A stretch of DNA of 64,000 nucleotides, from assembly GCF_013414195.1 (NCBI RefSeq), contig NZ_JAATTV010000006.1, positions 62,001 through 126,000 of the forward strand, written 5' to 3'. Shown in pieces: positions 1 through 8,525 of the stretch. How positions within the stretch are numbered: position 1 is the first letter of the stretch; the number at the start of each line of letters is the position of its first letter. The notes under the pieces are model-generated. The model did no database searches. It saw only the letters and a program-made list of their open reading frames with translations, and was not told the DNA's origin. The DNA is from Psychrobacter sp. BI730 (GTDB lineage: Bacteria > Pseudomonadota > Gammaproteobacteria > Pseudomonadales > Moraxellaceae). The translations under genes were made by a program, and so were the position numbers.

Positions 1-777
1 ACAGACGTTAGGTGCGCTGGCACGCTTAAATAGTTGACCCAAGCCACCACTAGCGAGTACGACAGCTGAACTATGAATGATGAGTTGACGCTCATTGATA
101 TGATCAAAGACCAGCGCCCCTCGGCAATGTCTAATCTCGCTATCGTTTATGCTAAAAGAAGAGCTGCTAATCATAGGTGAAGTCAGTAACTCTAATGCTT
201 CATGATAAGGCAAGATAGTGATATTGGCCGCAGTCTGTGCTTTGATGTTTAATGCGTCCATCACGTGCCGACCCGTTGCATCATCCGCATGAGCCACACG
301 TCTACAGCCATGACCGCCTTCTTTGGTCAAGTGTAAGTCACTGGTTTTTAAGACTGCAAAATCAGGTGTATTATCAATTTTTTTAGTTAAAGTAGATTGA
401 GTAAATGGCACACCTTGCTCGCATAGCCACTGCACCGCTTGATGTCCTGCACCCAAGATACGGGCAGTATTGTCCATCGCACACAATCCTGCGCCAGCGA
501 TTAAGGTATCAGCGACATGCTCAGTCACAGAGTCTGCTTTGTCTAAGCTAGCTGCGATACCACCTTGAGCGTAGTGACTTGAGCAAACCTCAAGTGCCGC
601 TTTGCTTAAAACAGTAATATTCAGCGATTTTGGCAGAGATAGCGCGGTGCTCAAACCTGCCAGACCAGCCCCAATGATAAGAACATCAGTTTTTATAATA
701 TTACTCATATCACTGTTGCCTCTGTTATTCGTATAACTAGTGGTGCTGGAACAATCAACTGAATGCGACTGACTCAT
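1..777 (-). CDS. nadB: L-aspartate oxidase, N-terminal part (gene runs off the left edge)
   Basis: NadB oxidises L-aspartate to iminoaspartate with FAD, the first step of de novo NAD synthesis, and hands the product to NadA. About 259 codons are visible, roughly half of the usual length. The N-terminus has a dinucleotide-binding stretch (VLIIGAGLAGLS) at the FAD site, then the AQGGIAA motif and a GHGCRRVAHADDATG stretch typical of the NadB/fumarate reductase flavoprotein family. Two starts are possible. The ATG at 777 begins one base after the nadA stop codon, which suggests translational coupling. The ATG at 708 begins MSNIIKTDV and sits right before the FAD fold. The upstream start adds 23 low-complexity residues and may not be used. 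It lies downstream of nadA in one minus-strand operon. Confidence 0.93.
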   Translation of the reverse strand, partial: MSQSHSVDCSSTTSYTNNRGNSDMSNIIKTDVLIIGAGLAGLSTALSLPKSLNITVLSKAALEVCSSHYAQGGIAASLDKADSVTEHVADTLIAGAGLCAMDNTARILGAGHQAVQWLCEQGVPFTQSTLTKKIDNTPDFAVLKTSDLHLTKEGGHGCRRVAHADDATGRHVMDALNIKAQTAANITILPYHEALELLTSPMISSSSFSINDSEIRHCRGALVFDHINERQLIIHSSAVVLASGGLGQLFKRASAPNVC

Positions 778-778
778 G

Positions 779-1918
779 CTAGGCTGCCCCAACGTTAGCG
801 AACAGCGGACGGTCTTTTACAATGTCGCCACTGGCGGCTACGCGTTGCTTTTGTGCTTCAGCAAAATCGAGCATCCGTTGTAATGGTTTCTTAGCTGCTA
901 CTGCTAGCTCAGGTGTCATTAGTACTTCACCACTTTGATTGGTTAAGCACTGCTCAATACCTTTTAGGCCGTTCATGGCCATCCAAGGGCAAAACGCACA
1001 GCTCTTGCAACTGGCACTCTCACCAGCAGTTGGCGCGGCCAAGAATCGCTTGTTTGGTGAGCACTTTTGCATCTCGTGCAATATGCCCAAATCAGTAGCG
1101 ACGATAAAGGTATCAGCATCCATCTCATACGTTGATTGCAAAAGTTTACTAGTCGAGCCGACCACATCGGCTAGTTCAACCACGCTATCAGGTGACTCAG
1201 GATGCACCAAGACTTTGGCCTCTGGATGTTCCTCTTTCAGTTGCAGGAGTTCAGTGGCTTTAAATTCATTATGTACCAAACAAGACCCTTGCCAGAGCAG
1301 CATATCTGCGCCAGTCTCACGAGCAATGTATTTGCCCAAATGACGGTCAGGGCCCCAAATAATCGGCTCACCTTGGGCATGCAGATGACGGACGATGTCT
1401 ATACCGACAGATGAGGTGACCACCCAATCAGCTCTCGCTTTTACCGCGGCGCTGGTATTGGCGTAGACGACAACAGTACGCTCAGGATGGGCATCACAAA
1501 ATGCTGAAAACTCTTCAGCAGGACAGCCCAAATCAAGCGAACATTCGGCTTCTAAATCTGGCATGAGGACAGTCTTTTCCATGCTTAATATTTTTGCTGA
1601 TTCACCCATAAAGCGCACACCAGCGACAACCAATGTTTGGGCGCTATGAGCTTGTCCAAACCGAGCCATTTCAAGTGAGTCACCGACGCAGCCACCGGTT
1701 GCCAATGCCAAGTCTTGGATAAAAGGGTCGACATAGTAATGTGCTACCAGTACGGCATTATTCTCTTTCAGTAGCTTCTTGATATTTTCTTCGACCACGA
1801 TGCGTTCAGCGCGAGGCAAGTCTGCTGGCATTTTAGCCTTAGCATATTCAATATTCATCTGAGTGGCGATGCGATTGTCCGTACTCATGATAGGTGCGTC
1901 GTAAGGATATTTTTTCAT
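779..1918 (-). CDS. nadA: Quinolinate synthase A
   Basis: NadA condenses iminoaspartate with dihydroxyacetone phosphate to quinolinate using an oxygen-sensitive [4Fe-4S] cluster. The three cluster cysteines characteristic of the family are visible in context: [18 protein letters not shown] and the C-terminal [13 protein letters not shown]. The [13 protein letters not shown] stretch is the conserved substrate-binding helix. The reading frame opens further upstream at 1987, but I prefer the ATG at 1918 (MKKYPYDAP), because the extra 23 residues are unlike the family and an AAGG sequence lies shortly before 1918. nadB follows immediately. A large palindrome about 85-110 bases upstream suggests repression by the neighbouring NAD regulator. 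Confidence 0.95.
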   Translation of the reverse strand: MKKYPYDAPIMSTDNRIATQMNIEYAKAKMPADLPRAERIVVEENIKKLLKENNAVLVAHYYVDPFIQDLALATGGCVGDSLEMARFGQAHSAQTLVVAGVRFMGESAKILSMEKTVLMPDLEAECSLDLGCPAEEFSAFCDAHPERTVVVYANTSAAVKARADWVVTSSVGIDIVRHLHAQGEPIIWGPDRHLGKYIARETGADMLLWQGSCLVHNEFKATELLQLKEEHPEAKVLVHPESPDSVVELADVVGSTSKLLQSTYEMDADTFIVATDLGILHEMQKCSPNKRFLAAPTAGESASCKSCAFCPWMAMNGLKGIEQCLTNQSGEVLMTPELAVAAKKPLQRMLDFAEAQKQRVAASGDIVKDRPLFANVGAA

Positions 1919-1988
1919 AATGGCAGCCTTTGTTGGTGCAATAACGATAAATGTGTGTGCTAAAAAATGGGTAATTAGACATAACAAA

Positions 1989-2029
1989 TTTATAGGTTAT
2001 CTTAATTATGCTCATTTTGAGCATAATTA
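1989..2029 (-). promoter_or_regulatory. nadA promoter with palindromic operator
   Basis: Positions 2003-2029 form a perfect inverted repeat: 12-base arms (TAATTATGCTCA and its complement) around a TTT centre. On the minus strand a TATAAA sequence at 1994-1989 could serve as the -10 box, which would place the operator over the -10/-35 spacer and -35 region. The core ATGCTCATTTTGAG recurs at the nadC promoter. A degenerate copy (GTGCTCAAAATGACG) lies around 2073-2088. This is most simply read as the binding site of the NAD regulator encoded at 2279. The palindrome is seen directly; its role is inferred. Confidence 0.75.
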
Positions 2030-2278
2030 CAAGTGGTTTTTTATACTCAATAAGTCAAAAGATTGGTTTTTAGTGCTCAAAATGACGTGCAGTTAAGCCG
2101 TACTGAGCTTGGAAATGGTACTAATTCATGCCCCTTATAACTATTTATCGATATTGATTTTTCATACTTACAACCACAGACTATGATAGTTTTAGATTCG
2201 AGCTATACTAAGCCATACCATAGCTATTAACCCCAATAGCCTTTCACATTTCAGAGAAAAAGGATAATTCCCAAAGCC

Positions 2279-3310
2279 ATGACGTTGTCTTATTCACATG
2301 CGCACCAGCAAGGTAGCGGCACGACAGAAGTGGTCGCCGTATTGGTCGCTATCACAGATTATATCGCGCGCGTTCTAACCGTTGACCAAGGCAAGCTGTT
2401 GCCAAATGGGCCACTTATGCCGCTACATCGCTCGTTACAAGCAGGTGTGCGTCAATGGGTAGAGGAGCAAACGCAGCAACCGCTTGGATATTTGGAGCAG
2501 TTATATACCTTTGTCGATACTAACAGGCGTAATATTGATGGCCATGCGTTGGTGTATGTGAGTTATTTGGGTTTGGTGCAAGAGACGCAAACGCAGGCAC
2601 TCCAAAGCAAAGCACTCTGGCGAGATTGGTATGATTATTTCCCATGGGAAAATCATTTGGACGGTATGCCTAGTATTATTATGGACTTTATCGTGCCTGC
2701 GCTACTTGAATGGGCCAATACTGCCAACGACTCGATTGTCCAACAGCGCAGGCGTCAGCGAGTTGGCCTGTGTTGGGGGCTGGACGAAGCGTTTTTGGCA
2801 AGTGGCAAACTCACTGACAGTCAATCATTCAACGAACACGATAATGAAAGTAGAGAATGGATTGCAGAGCATGTATTACTACGCTATGAGATGCTTTATG
2901 AAGCAGGACTGATACCTGAAGCTCCTAATTATCCGCCCAATTATCAGGCTGTTGCCTTGCCAGAGGACTGGTCACAACGCATAGGCGTACCCATGTATTA
3001 CGATCACCGTCGCGTGATCGCTACTGCTATCTCACGACTGCGTGCGAAGATTGAATATAGACCGCTTATTTTTGGTCTGATGCCAGACGTCTTTACCTTG
3101 TCGCAGTTGCAGCAGAGTGTTGAAGCACTATCAGGCGTGCGTTTGCACAAGCAAAATTTCCGTCGATTGCTTGATTCGCAAAACCTAGTGATGGAGACAG
3201 GAGAGAGTAGCACTGCTCAGCGTGGTCGTCCTGCCAAGTTATATCGCTTCCGCCATGATATTGAATTACAGAGTTTATTGATGGATAGCAAACTTCCCAA
3301 GCGTAAATAG
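2279..3310 (+). CDS. nadQ: NAD biosynthesis transcriptional regulator, Nudix-derived (NadQ/NrtR type)
   Basis: Likely a repressor that senses an NAD-related metabolite through a Nudix-derived domain and binds DNA through a C-terminal winged helix. The N-terminal part (VVAVLVAITDYIARVLTV, then HRSLQAGVRQWVEEQ and PLGYLEQLYTF) is the Nudix-like fold, but no intact Nudix box with its REx2EE signature is visible, so it is probably not a hydrolase. A YLGLV..WYDYFPWE segment follows, which I associate with the COG4111/NadQ group. The C-terminal part (FTLSQLQQSVEAL..KQNFRRLL..RGRPAKLYRF) is the winged helix shared with NrtR. It sits between nadAB and nadC, both of which have related palindromes upstream. 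NadQ and NrtR are hard to separate by eye, so the symbol is less certain than the role. Confidence 0.8.
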   Translation: MTLSYSHAHQQGSGTTEVVAVLVAITDYIARVLTVDQGKLLPNGPLMPLHRSLQAGVRQWVEEQTQQPLGYLEQLYTFVDTNRRNIDGHALVYVSYLGLVQETQTQALQSKALWRDWYDYFPWENHLDGMPSIIMDFIVPALLEWANTANDSIVQQRRRQRVGLCWGLDEAFLASGKLTDSQSFNEHDNESREWIAEHVLLRYEMLYEAGLIPEAPNYPPNYQAVALPEDWSQRIGVPMYYDHRRVIATAISRLRAKIEYRPLIFGLMPDVFTLSQLQQSVEALSGVRLHKQNFRRLLDSQNLVMETGESSTAQRGRPAKLYRFRHDIELQSLLMDSKLPKRK

Positions 3311-3375
3311 TCGTTTCAAGCCATTCCGTTGTATCTCTAAATCGGTTTGTAAAACGAAAAATTTGTCACCTTTCC

Positions 3376-3426
3376 TTGCAGGGTCGCTAACTTTACGCTA
3401 TATTTATGCTCATTTTGAGTTTAAAT
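3376..3426 (+). promoter_or_regulatory. nadC promoter with overlapping operator
   Basis: A good sigma-70 promoter is visible: TTGCAG at 3376-3381, a 17-base spacer, and TATATT at 3399-3404. It overlaps an imperfect inverted repeat centred at 3414 (TTTATGCTCA, TTT, TGAGTTTAAA) whose left half and core match the palindrome upstream of nadA. An operator over the -10 box and start point fits repression. Regulation by the protein encoded at 2279 is inferred from the shared motif. Confidence 0.72.
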
Positions 3427-3470
3427 AACGAGCAGTTTCTATCAATATCATGCCTAGATAAGGGTCAAAG

Positions 3471-4331
3471 ATGACAATTGAAAAAGAGCCAGCATTGGAT
3501 GACGTATTGCTCAAGCCATTGGTTGAGAATGCACTAACTGAAGATTTGGGTAGGCGTGGTGATGTAACCTCACAAGCTACTATCCCAACCGATATGCAAG
3601 CGCAGTTGCAGATCAAAGCGCGGCAAGCAGGCGTGATATGCGGTATCGATTTGGCACGCTTGTCTTTTGCCTTAGTCGATGCACAAATTGAGTTTATTGC
3701 ACAAGTACAGGATGGCGAAACAGTAGAGGCTGGTGCAGTGTTAGCGACCGTAAAAGGTAACGCGCGTCACTTATTGACAGCAGAACGCACAGCACTGAAC
3801 TTTATGACCCATCTCAGTGGTATTGCGACAGCGACCCGTCAGATTGTCGATAGTGTGGCGCAATATCCTGCGCAAATTACTTGTACACGCAAGACCATTC
3901 CAGGCTTACGTATTGTACAAAAATACGCCGTACGCTGCGGCGGCGGACGCAATCATCGCTTGGGATTGGATGATGCGATTTTAATCAAAGACAATCATAT
4001 CGCGATTGCGGGTGACATCAAAACGGCCATTCAGCAAGCCCAGAAATTTGCTGGGCATCTGATTCCTATTGAGGTCGAAGTCGATACACTAGAGCAATTA
4101 GAGCAAGCGCTCGATGCAGGTGTGAGTTTAGTGCTATTAGACAACATGTCGCCTGAAACATTATCGCAAGCGGTTACTATGTGTCAGGGTCGAGCAAAGA
4201 CTGAAGCCTCAGGTGGTATTACGCCTGAAACGGTACAAGCGGCGGCAAGTACAGGGGTTGATTTTATCGCGATGGGCTATTTGACGCACAGTACGACAGC
4301 CTTGGATATTGGGCTAGATTTTAGTGCATAA
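3471..4331 (+). CDS. nadC: Nicotinate-nucleotide diphosphorylase (carboxylating), quinolinate phosphoribosyltransferase
   Basis: NadC joins quinolinate, the NadA product, to PRPP and decarboxylates it to nicotinate mononucleotide. At 286 residues it has the usual length. Family motifs are EDLGRRGDVTS near the N-terminus, AERTALNFMTHLSGIAT, the TRKTIPGLR loop, the basic GGGRNHRLGLDDAILIKDNH segment and the C-terminal SGGITPETV phosphate-binding region. The ATG at 3471 is preceded by AGGG about nine bases upstream. With nadA and nadB it completes the route from aspartate to nicotinate mononucleotide, and it has its own promoter with a predicted operator. Confidence 0.96.
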   Translation: MTIEKEPALDDVLLKPLVENALTEDLGRRGDVTSQATIPTDMQAQLQIKARQAGVICGIDLARLSFALVDAQIEFIAQVQDGETVEAGAVLATVKGNARHLLTAERTALNFMTHLSGIATATRQIVDSVAQYPAQITCTRKTIPGLRIVQKYAVRCGGGRNHRLGLDDAILIKDNHIAIAGDIKTAIQQAQKFAGHLIPIEVEVDTLEQLEQALDAGVSLVLLDNMSPETLSQAVTMCQGRAKTEASGGITPETVQAAASTGVDFIAMGYLTHSTTALDIGLDFSA

Positions 4332-4562
4332 GTGCAGGCGTAATAAAGGCTAATATCATTATATACGCTAGATTTTAGCGAAAGGACTATCACCGAGTTA
4401 ATAGAATGGCAATTTATACTGACAGCTTGTACTGATAATCGGTTAAATGCTTGTTTTTACACTGAAGCTTTACTAAGGTGACATGTAGGCGTAACGGCGC
4501 AAAGTTAATGATTTTCTTAGCTTATCTGCCTATGCTACAATGCTATTTTTAGTTGCCTATTG

Positions 4563-4599
4563 GGTCATCGTTGCACTCGCACGATGACCTTATCTTTTT
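4563..4599 (+). terminator. Hairpin between nadC and the marC-family gene
   Basis: A perfect 9-base stem (GGTCATCGT at 4563-4571 with ACGATGACC at 4581-4589) has a 9-base loop and is followed by TTATCTTTTT. It could end nadC transcription or act as an attenuator in the leader of the gene starting at 4634. The rest of the gap from 4332 shows no gene. Confidence 0.5.
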
Positions 4600-4633
4600 G
4601 CACAAGCGGTATCAATAGACAAGCGAGCGCTCA

Positions 4634-5275
4634 GTGAATACTGAAATTATCAAGATAATCCTAGCCTTTATGGTATTGATCAATCCATTTAGCGCATTGA
4701 CGTTATTTTTAGATTTGACTCGCGGCTATTCGATGAACAATCGACGTAAGGTCGCGCGCGTTGCTTGTTTGACCATTTTTATTACCATCAGCTTTTTTAC
4801 GATTGCAGGTGAAACGCTACTAAAAACCCTTGGTATTTCTATCGGCTCGTTCCAGTTGGCAGGCGGTATATTGGTATTTTTAATTGCGCTAAATATGATG
4901 AATGGAGAGGGTAACCCTGTTAAACCTGATCAAGAGAACTTCGATGTTGATCATGTGAAAGACGCGCCAGTCTCGATGGCAGCTGCCGTGGTTCCCCTCG
5001 CGATTCCAATGATGATTGGGCCTGGTGGTATCTCCACGGTTATCATTTACTCTTCACAAGTATCAGGTATTTTGCAGGTATCCGCCATTTTGATTGCTGG
5101 CTTATTTATCAGTCTGTTTTGCTATTTGGCATTGATGGCGGCAGGTCGTATTAGTCGCCTACTAGGCGATACTGGCTTGAACATCATGAGCCGAATCATG
5201 GGTATGCTATTGGCAGCCGTTTCTATCGAGATTATCGTTAATGGACTGCGTACGCTCTTTCCTAGCTTGATGTAA
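4634..5275 (+). CDS. MarC family (UPF0056) integral membrane protein
   Basis: An inner-membrane protein of the MarC/UPF0056 family, whose transport substrate is not established. At 213 residues it has the family's length and is very hydrophobic, with about six predicted membrane segments. The N-terminal LAFMVLINPFSALTLFLDLT, the central PVSMAAAVVPLAIPMMIGPG and the C-terminal RIMGMLLAAVSIEIIVNGLR are typical. The start at 4634 is GTG, with only a weak ribosome-binding sequence. A start at the internal methionine (MVLINP) would cut the first helix, so GTG is preferred. It stands alone between nadC and a convergent exporter gene. Confidence 0.88.
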   Translation: MNTEIIKIILAFMVLINPFSALTLFLDLTRGYSMNNRRKVARVACLTIFITISFFTIAGETLLKTLGISIGSFQLAGGILVFLIALNMMNGEGNPVKPDQENFDVDHVKDAPVSMAAAVVPLAIPMMIGPGGISTVIIYSSQVSGILQVSAILIAGLFISLFCYLALMAAGRISRLLGDTGLNIMSRIMGMLLAAVSIEIIVNGLRTLFPSLM

Positions 5276-5292
5276 ACGATCAATACAATATT

Positions 5293-5329
5293 ACCGCTAA
5301 CCACATATATTTATATACCGGTTAGCGGT
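5293..5329. terminator. Inverted repeat between convergent genes
   Basis: A perfect 10-base stem (ACCGCTAACC at 5293-5302 with its complement at 5320-5329) encloses an AT-rich 17-base loop that can pair internally. It lies just after the marC-family stop codon, between two converging genes. No strong T-run follows on either side, so termination efficiency is uncertain. Confidence 0.5.
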
Positions 5330-5423
5330 TATCAACGTGTTTCGGTTTATCTAATACGTTGTTTACTTAATATTCAGTTTATTAAACACTCAGCTTATCT
5401 ATCATTTCTCAGTCATACTTCTG

Positions 5424-6026
5424 TCAGCTTTGATACAAATGCCAAGCCAGATACAGCATCAATATGCCTACCAGAGCATCTAGTATGTTCCATGCTTTAG
5501 GTTTCTCAAATAGAGGCCTGAGTAGTCGCGCACCATACCCAAGCGCAAAGAAGAAAAAGAACGAAGCGCTAATTGCACCTGCGGCAAACGTCAATTTACT
5601 GCTTGCACCCGTAGAGACCATACCGACGAGTACTAGTGTGTCTAGGTAGACGTGCGGGTTTAGCCAAGTGAAACCAAAGCATAGTAACAAGGCTTTTTTT
5701 AAGCTAGTGACGACTTGTCCTTCGACAGTCAAAGCATGTGACACGCGTACGCTGGCATACAAACTCTGTAAGCCATATCCTAATAAAAATATAACGCCTG
5801 CTATTTTTGCGATATCTATAACGTGAGGATAGCGGGCCGTAACTGCACCAAAACCACCAACACCTGCTGATATTAAAAACGCATCGCTCACCGCACAAAA
5901 TAAACAAACAAAAAATATGTGCTCGCGTTTGAGCCCTTGTTTGAGTACAAAGGCGTTTTGGGAGCCAATAGCAATGATGAGAGATAACCCAAGTAGGAAA
6001 CCAGAGATATAATCGGGAGCATTCAT
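5424..6026 (-). CDS. argO: LysE/ArgO family amino acid exporter
   Basis: A membrane exporter of basic amino acids (arginine for ArgO, lysine for LysE). At 200 residues it has the family length. The signature is clear: FLLGLSLIIAIGSQNAFVLKQG at the N-terminus with the GSQNAF motif, CAVSDAFLISAG in the second segment, and FTWLNPHVYLDTLVL, where the NPH-YLDT motif sits at a membrane re-entry. About six hydrophobic segments are visible. The sequence favours the ArgO subgroup over RhtB-type exporters, though substrate choice cannot be read by eye. The usual LysR-type activator (ArgP) is not adjacent. Confidence 0.87.
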   Translation of the reverse strand: MNAPDYISGFLLGLSLIIAIGSQNAFVLKQGLKREHIFFVCLFCAVSDAFLISAGVGGFGAVTARYPHVIDIAKIAGVIFLLGYGLQSLYASVRVSHALTVEGQVVTSLKKALLLCFGFTWLNPHVYLDTLVLVGMVSTGASSKLTFAAGAISASFFFFFALGYGARLLRPLFEKPKAWNILDALVGILMLYLAWHLYQS

Positions 6027-6171
6027 AATACGGTGCTTAACGGTTGGCGTGTAGGAATGGTGACATTTTGCTTACTGGCAGGCCAGCAAAAACCTGCTAA
6101 GATACGCTATTGAATGAATGTATGCAATATGAGCACAATGTGAGTGTAATAAACGAGGGGCAGAGCAAGTC

Positions 6172-6918
6172 ATGGTAGTCAGTTTGACAAGAATGCTACA
6201 GTCATTTGGGCAAGCTCAAGATGACCTACCGACATTGGCAGCAAAGAATGCTCAGGAGATGAGCGTCAATCATGAACAGGATGCTGCTGCCAAGAGTGAT
6301 AGCAATCACGCAGTACATGAGCGTTCTACACTGACTCCGCCTGAACGTGTAAACCGCATATGTGATGCGTTGGCACAAGTGAGTGATAGCCAATCATCCA
6401 CGCCTTTGACCGATCGCTATCTGAGTAATCGTGCTCAAATGCGCCCAACCAATAGACCGCCTTTTGACCCAGATACTTTGTGGTATCTCAAACATGGACG
6501 TTGTCCGATTATGACTGAGCTTGTTGATGTGGTTGATGAGGCCACCCTAAATGCCATGCCTATTGAAGCCGTTGCGATATTAGACCGTATCAACGGTAAG
6601 CTAAAGCGTTACCGTGAGTGGAGTAGTGAGCTGAACGAACAGCAACAGCAGCATAACGAGCGTCAGTTCGTTATCGACAAGCTAGTATCCGAAAGTATCC
6701 CTGAAGCATTACATCATTATGAGCAGCTACAACGCTTTAGTCCGCATCGCACCAAAAATAATATGGTGCAGGGCAAGATGACTGCTGGTGATATGCTGAC
6801 AGATTTGTTTTTAGAGATTGATTATGAGCTTGACGAATTATTGGATGAATTGCATCAGACAGTTTTGAACCGCCTTGCCTCAACCCACCGTTATGTTAAA
6901 AGCCGTACGCAAAGTTAA
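6172..6918 (+). CDS. Uncharacterised protein, paralogue 1 of a tandem set of three
   Basis: I do not recognise a named family. The protein has 248 residues, no signal peptide, and a polar, low-complexity N-terminal third. From about residue 100 it has a helical region (TLWYLKHGRCPIM) and then, from about residue 160, a segment that aligns by eye with the C-terminal parts of the next two proteins: QFVIDKLVSESIPEALHHYE, then GDMLTDLFLEIDYELDELLD, then HRYVKS. It is rich in glutamine and acidic residues in the middle, consistent with a coiled coil. A GAGGGG sequence lies upstream of the ATG, somewhat far away. It probably forms an operon or gene family with the two genes downstream. Confidence 0.75.
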   Translation: MVVSLTRMLQSFGQAQDDLPTLAAKNAQEMSVNHEQDAAAKSDSNHAVHERSTLTPPERVNRICDALAQVSDSQSSTPLTDRYLSNRAQMRPTNRPPFDPDTLWYLKHGRCPIMTELVDVVDEATLNAMPIEAVAILDRINGKLKRYREWSSELNEQQQQHNERQFVIDKLVSESIPEALHHYEQLQRFSPHRTKNNMVQGKMTAGDMLTDLFLEIDYELDELLDELHQTVLNRLASTHRYVKSRTQS

Positions 6919-7091
6919 ATGTTCTTTGATGATCTTTTTTTGAACACTTGCAAAGGTTAAGTATTATCAAAAGACAAAATCGACCCAATGCATAACAATA
7001 TAGGGCTTTAATAGAGCCTTATTTTTTTGTTTAATAATAACAACCATAAAAAATCAGCCACGACATTCTGATAAGTAATAAGGACAATATA

Positions 7092-7778
7092 ATGACCCAA
7101 ATGACTGCAATGTTCGTAATGTTTTTTTTGTATGGGCTGTTGCCAGCGGCTGGGTTATATCTAGGATACCGTGGCATTAAAAAAGTCACAGCACCCAAAA
7201 TGCTCGAATATAAGGCAATGCCGCAACTGGGTTATATACCTGAAAAAAGCCTACCTGTCGACGTTAAAACTGCTCTGGAGCAAATTGATACAAAGGGTGA
7301 AAAGTTGCATGTCATGTATGGCGATACCAATAATGATGGCAAGATTGATGATAAGGATACCATCAACGAAACTTATATTATGATTCAAAACTTAATGGAT
7401 AGGCACGTGCCACAAGCAGTCGCTGATTATAGACGCTTACATGATTTAGATGTGACAGATAGTGCGCTTGCTGACACTACCAAAATTAAGCATTCTAATG
7501 TCACGGGCAAAGAAGCCTTGTTAGACGTGCTTAAGACAATTAACACACAGTTCGATGACCTACTCAACGCGTCATATCATCAAGACGGTCAAAAACTACT
7601 TGCAACCAATCGCTATCTCCAAAAACGTTTTGACAAACCTGCTAGCAATACAGAGTTTCAAAAGCCCGATAGCAATGCCAGTAGTGATGCCAATAATAAT
7701 GCGAGTAGTAATGTAGATATCCAAGCGATTGAAAGCCCAACTGGTGAAAATGTGAGTGCTAAAGACATTAAGCTATAA
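7092..7778 (+). CDS. Uncharacterised membrane-anchored protein with EF-hand-like loop, paralogue 2
   Basis: A 228-residue protein with an N-terminal hydrophobic segment (about residues 5-25) that should anchor it in the membrane. At residues 78-89 it has a perfect EF-hand/dockerin-type loop, DTNNDGKIDDKD, with ligands at loop positions 1, 3, 5, 9 and 12, glycine at 6 and isoleucine at 8, so calcium binding is plausible. The following segment (IQNLMDRHVPQAVADYRRL, then KEALLDVLKTINTQFDDLL, then NRYLQKR) aligns with both neighbouring proteins. The C-terminal tail is a flexible Asn/Ser-rich stretch. AAGGA lies at a good distance before the ATG. Function unknown. Confidence 0.8.
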   Translation: MTQMTAMFVMFFLYGLLPAAGLYLGYRGIKKVTAPKMLEYKAMPQLGYIPEKSLPVDVKTALEQIDTKGEKLHVMYGDTNNDGKIDDKDTINETYIMIQNLMDRHVPQAVADYRRLHDLDVTDSALADTTKIKHSNVTGKEALLDVLKTINTQFDDLLNASYHQDGQKLLATNRYLQKRFDKPASNTEFQKPDSNASSDANNNASSNVDIQAIESPTGENVSAKDIKL

Positions 7779-7818
7779 ATACAAAGTTGAATGGTGAAAG
7801 GATAAAGAGCAAGCGTAT

Positions 7819-8370
7819 ATGAGTATCTTAATAGGCATCGGTATTGTAACGACCGTCACTACCTTTTATATAGGTAGAAAAGGCTGGCAAGCTTTTCATA
7901 AAGCCGTCGGTATCTCACCTGGTGTACTCACGTATCAGGATTACGATGCGCCCTTGTCATTAGCCACATTAAGCTTGCAGCAGCTAACGTTAAATAAACA
8001 GCACTTAAAAACATTGTCAGAGCAGCAACTGCGCCAGTTAAAACGCATCGATGAAAAAGTAAGCAGTTATCAAACCTATCAAGCGGCTCAATATGCTCAA
8101 CATAAGACGCCAGCGATAACAGAAGCACAGTTTGTATTGAATAAAATGCTGCAAACACGGTTACCTGAAATGCTAGCCACTCATTATCAATTAACAAATA
8201 TCAATGTCACTAATGAAAATAGCGAAAAGAGGTTAGAGGCTAGTGAGTTATTGCAGAGTGTTTTAGATAATATTGAGCAGCGTTTGGATAGACTACTGGC
8301 ACAAATGGACGAGGAGCAGCTAAAAGAGCTGCGAGTCATGAAGCATTATATTAATAGTCACGATAGCTGA
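7819..8370 (+). CDS. Uncharacterised membrane-anchored protein, paralogue 3
   Basis: A 183-residue protein with a short hydrophobic N-terminus (SILIGIGIVTTVTTFYIG), then a helical, glutamine-rich middle region that could form a coiled coil. Its C-terminal half (QFVLNKMLQTRLPEMLATHY, then SELLQSVLDNIEQRLDRLLA, then MKHYIN) matches the two preceding proteins in order and spacing. It lacks the EF-hand-like loop of its neighbour. It follows that gene by 40 bases, with AAAGGAT upstream, and a strong terminator follows, so it likely ends the transcript. Function unknown. Confidence 0.77.
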   Translation: MSILIGIGIVTTVTTFYIGRKGWQAFHKAVGISPGVLTYQDYDAPLSLATLSLQQLTLNKQHLKTLSEQQLRQLKRIDEKVSSYQTYQAAQYAQHKTPAITEAQFVLNKMLQTRLPEMLATHYQLTNINVTNENSEKRLEASELLQSVLDNIEQRLDRLLAQMDEEQLKELRVMKHYINSHDS

Positions 8371-8432
8371 GCCGCTATATCTATACTGAGCAACTGTGAC
8401 GCCTGTAAACTGTGACGCCCATAAAGAGACAC

Positions 8433-8476
8433 AAAAAAAGCGGTCAATGACTATTCATCATTGACCGCTTTTTTAT
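8433..8476. terminator. Bidirectional rho-independent terminator
   Basis: An A-run, a stem (AGCGGTCAATGA), a short loop CTATTCA, the complementary stem and a T-run are all visible. The symmetry lets it act on both strands, ending the three-gene set on the plus strand and rluB on the minus strand. Confidence 0.9.
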
Positions 8477-8525
8477 GTTTATTCTAAATCTATTTAAGAC
8501 TTAAAATAATGTTAAACCAATTTAA

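Noticed and set aside
2041..2088. Further copies of the nadA operator motif (TTATACTCA and GTGCTCAAAATGACG)
   Set aside because: Only one half of the palindrome is preserved, so they are mentioned with the main operator rather than called as separate sites.
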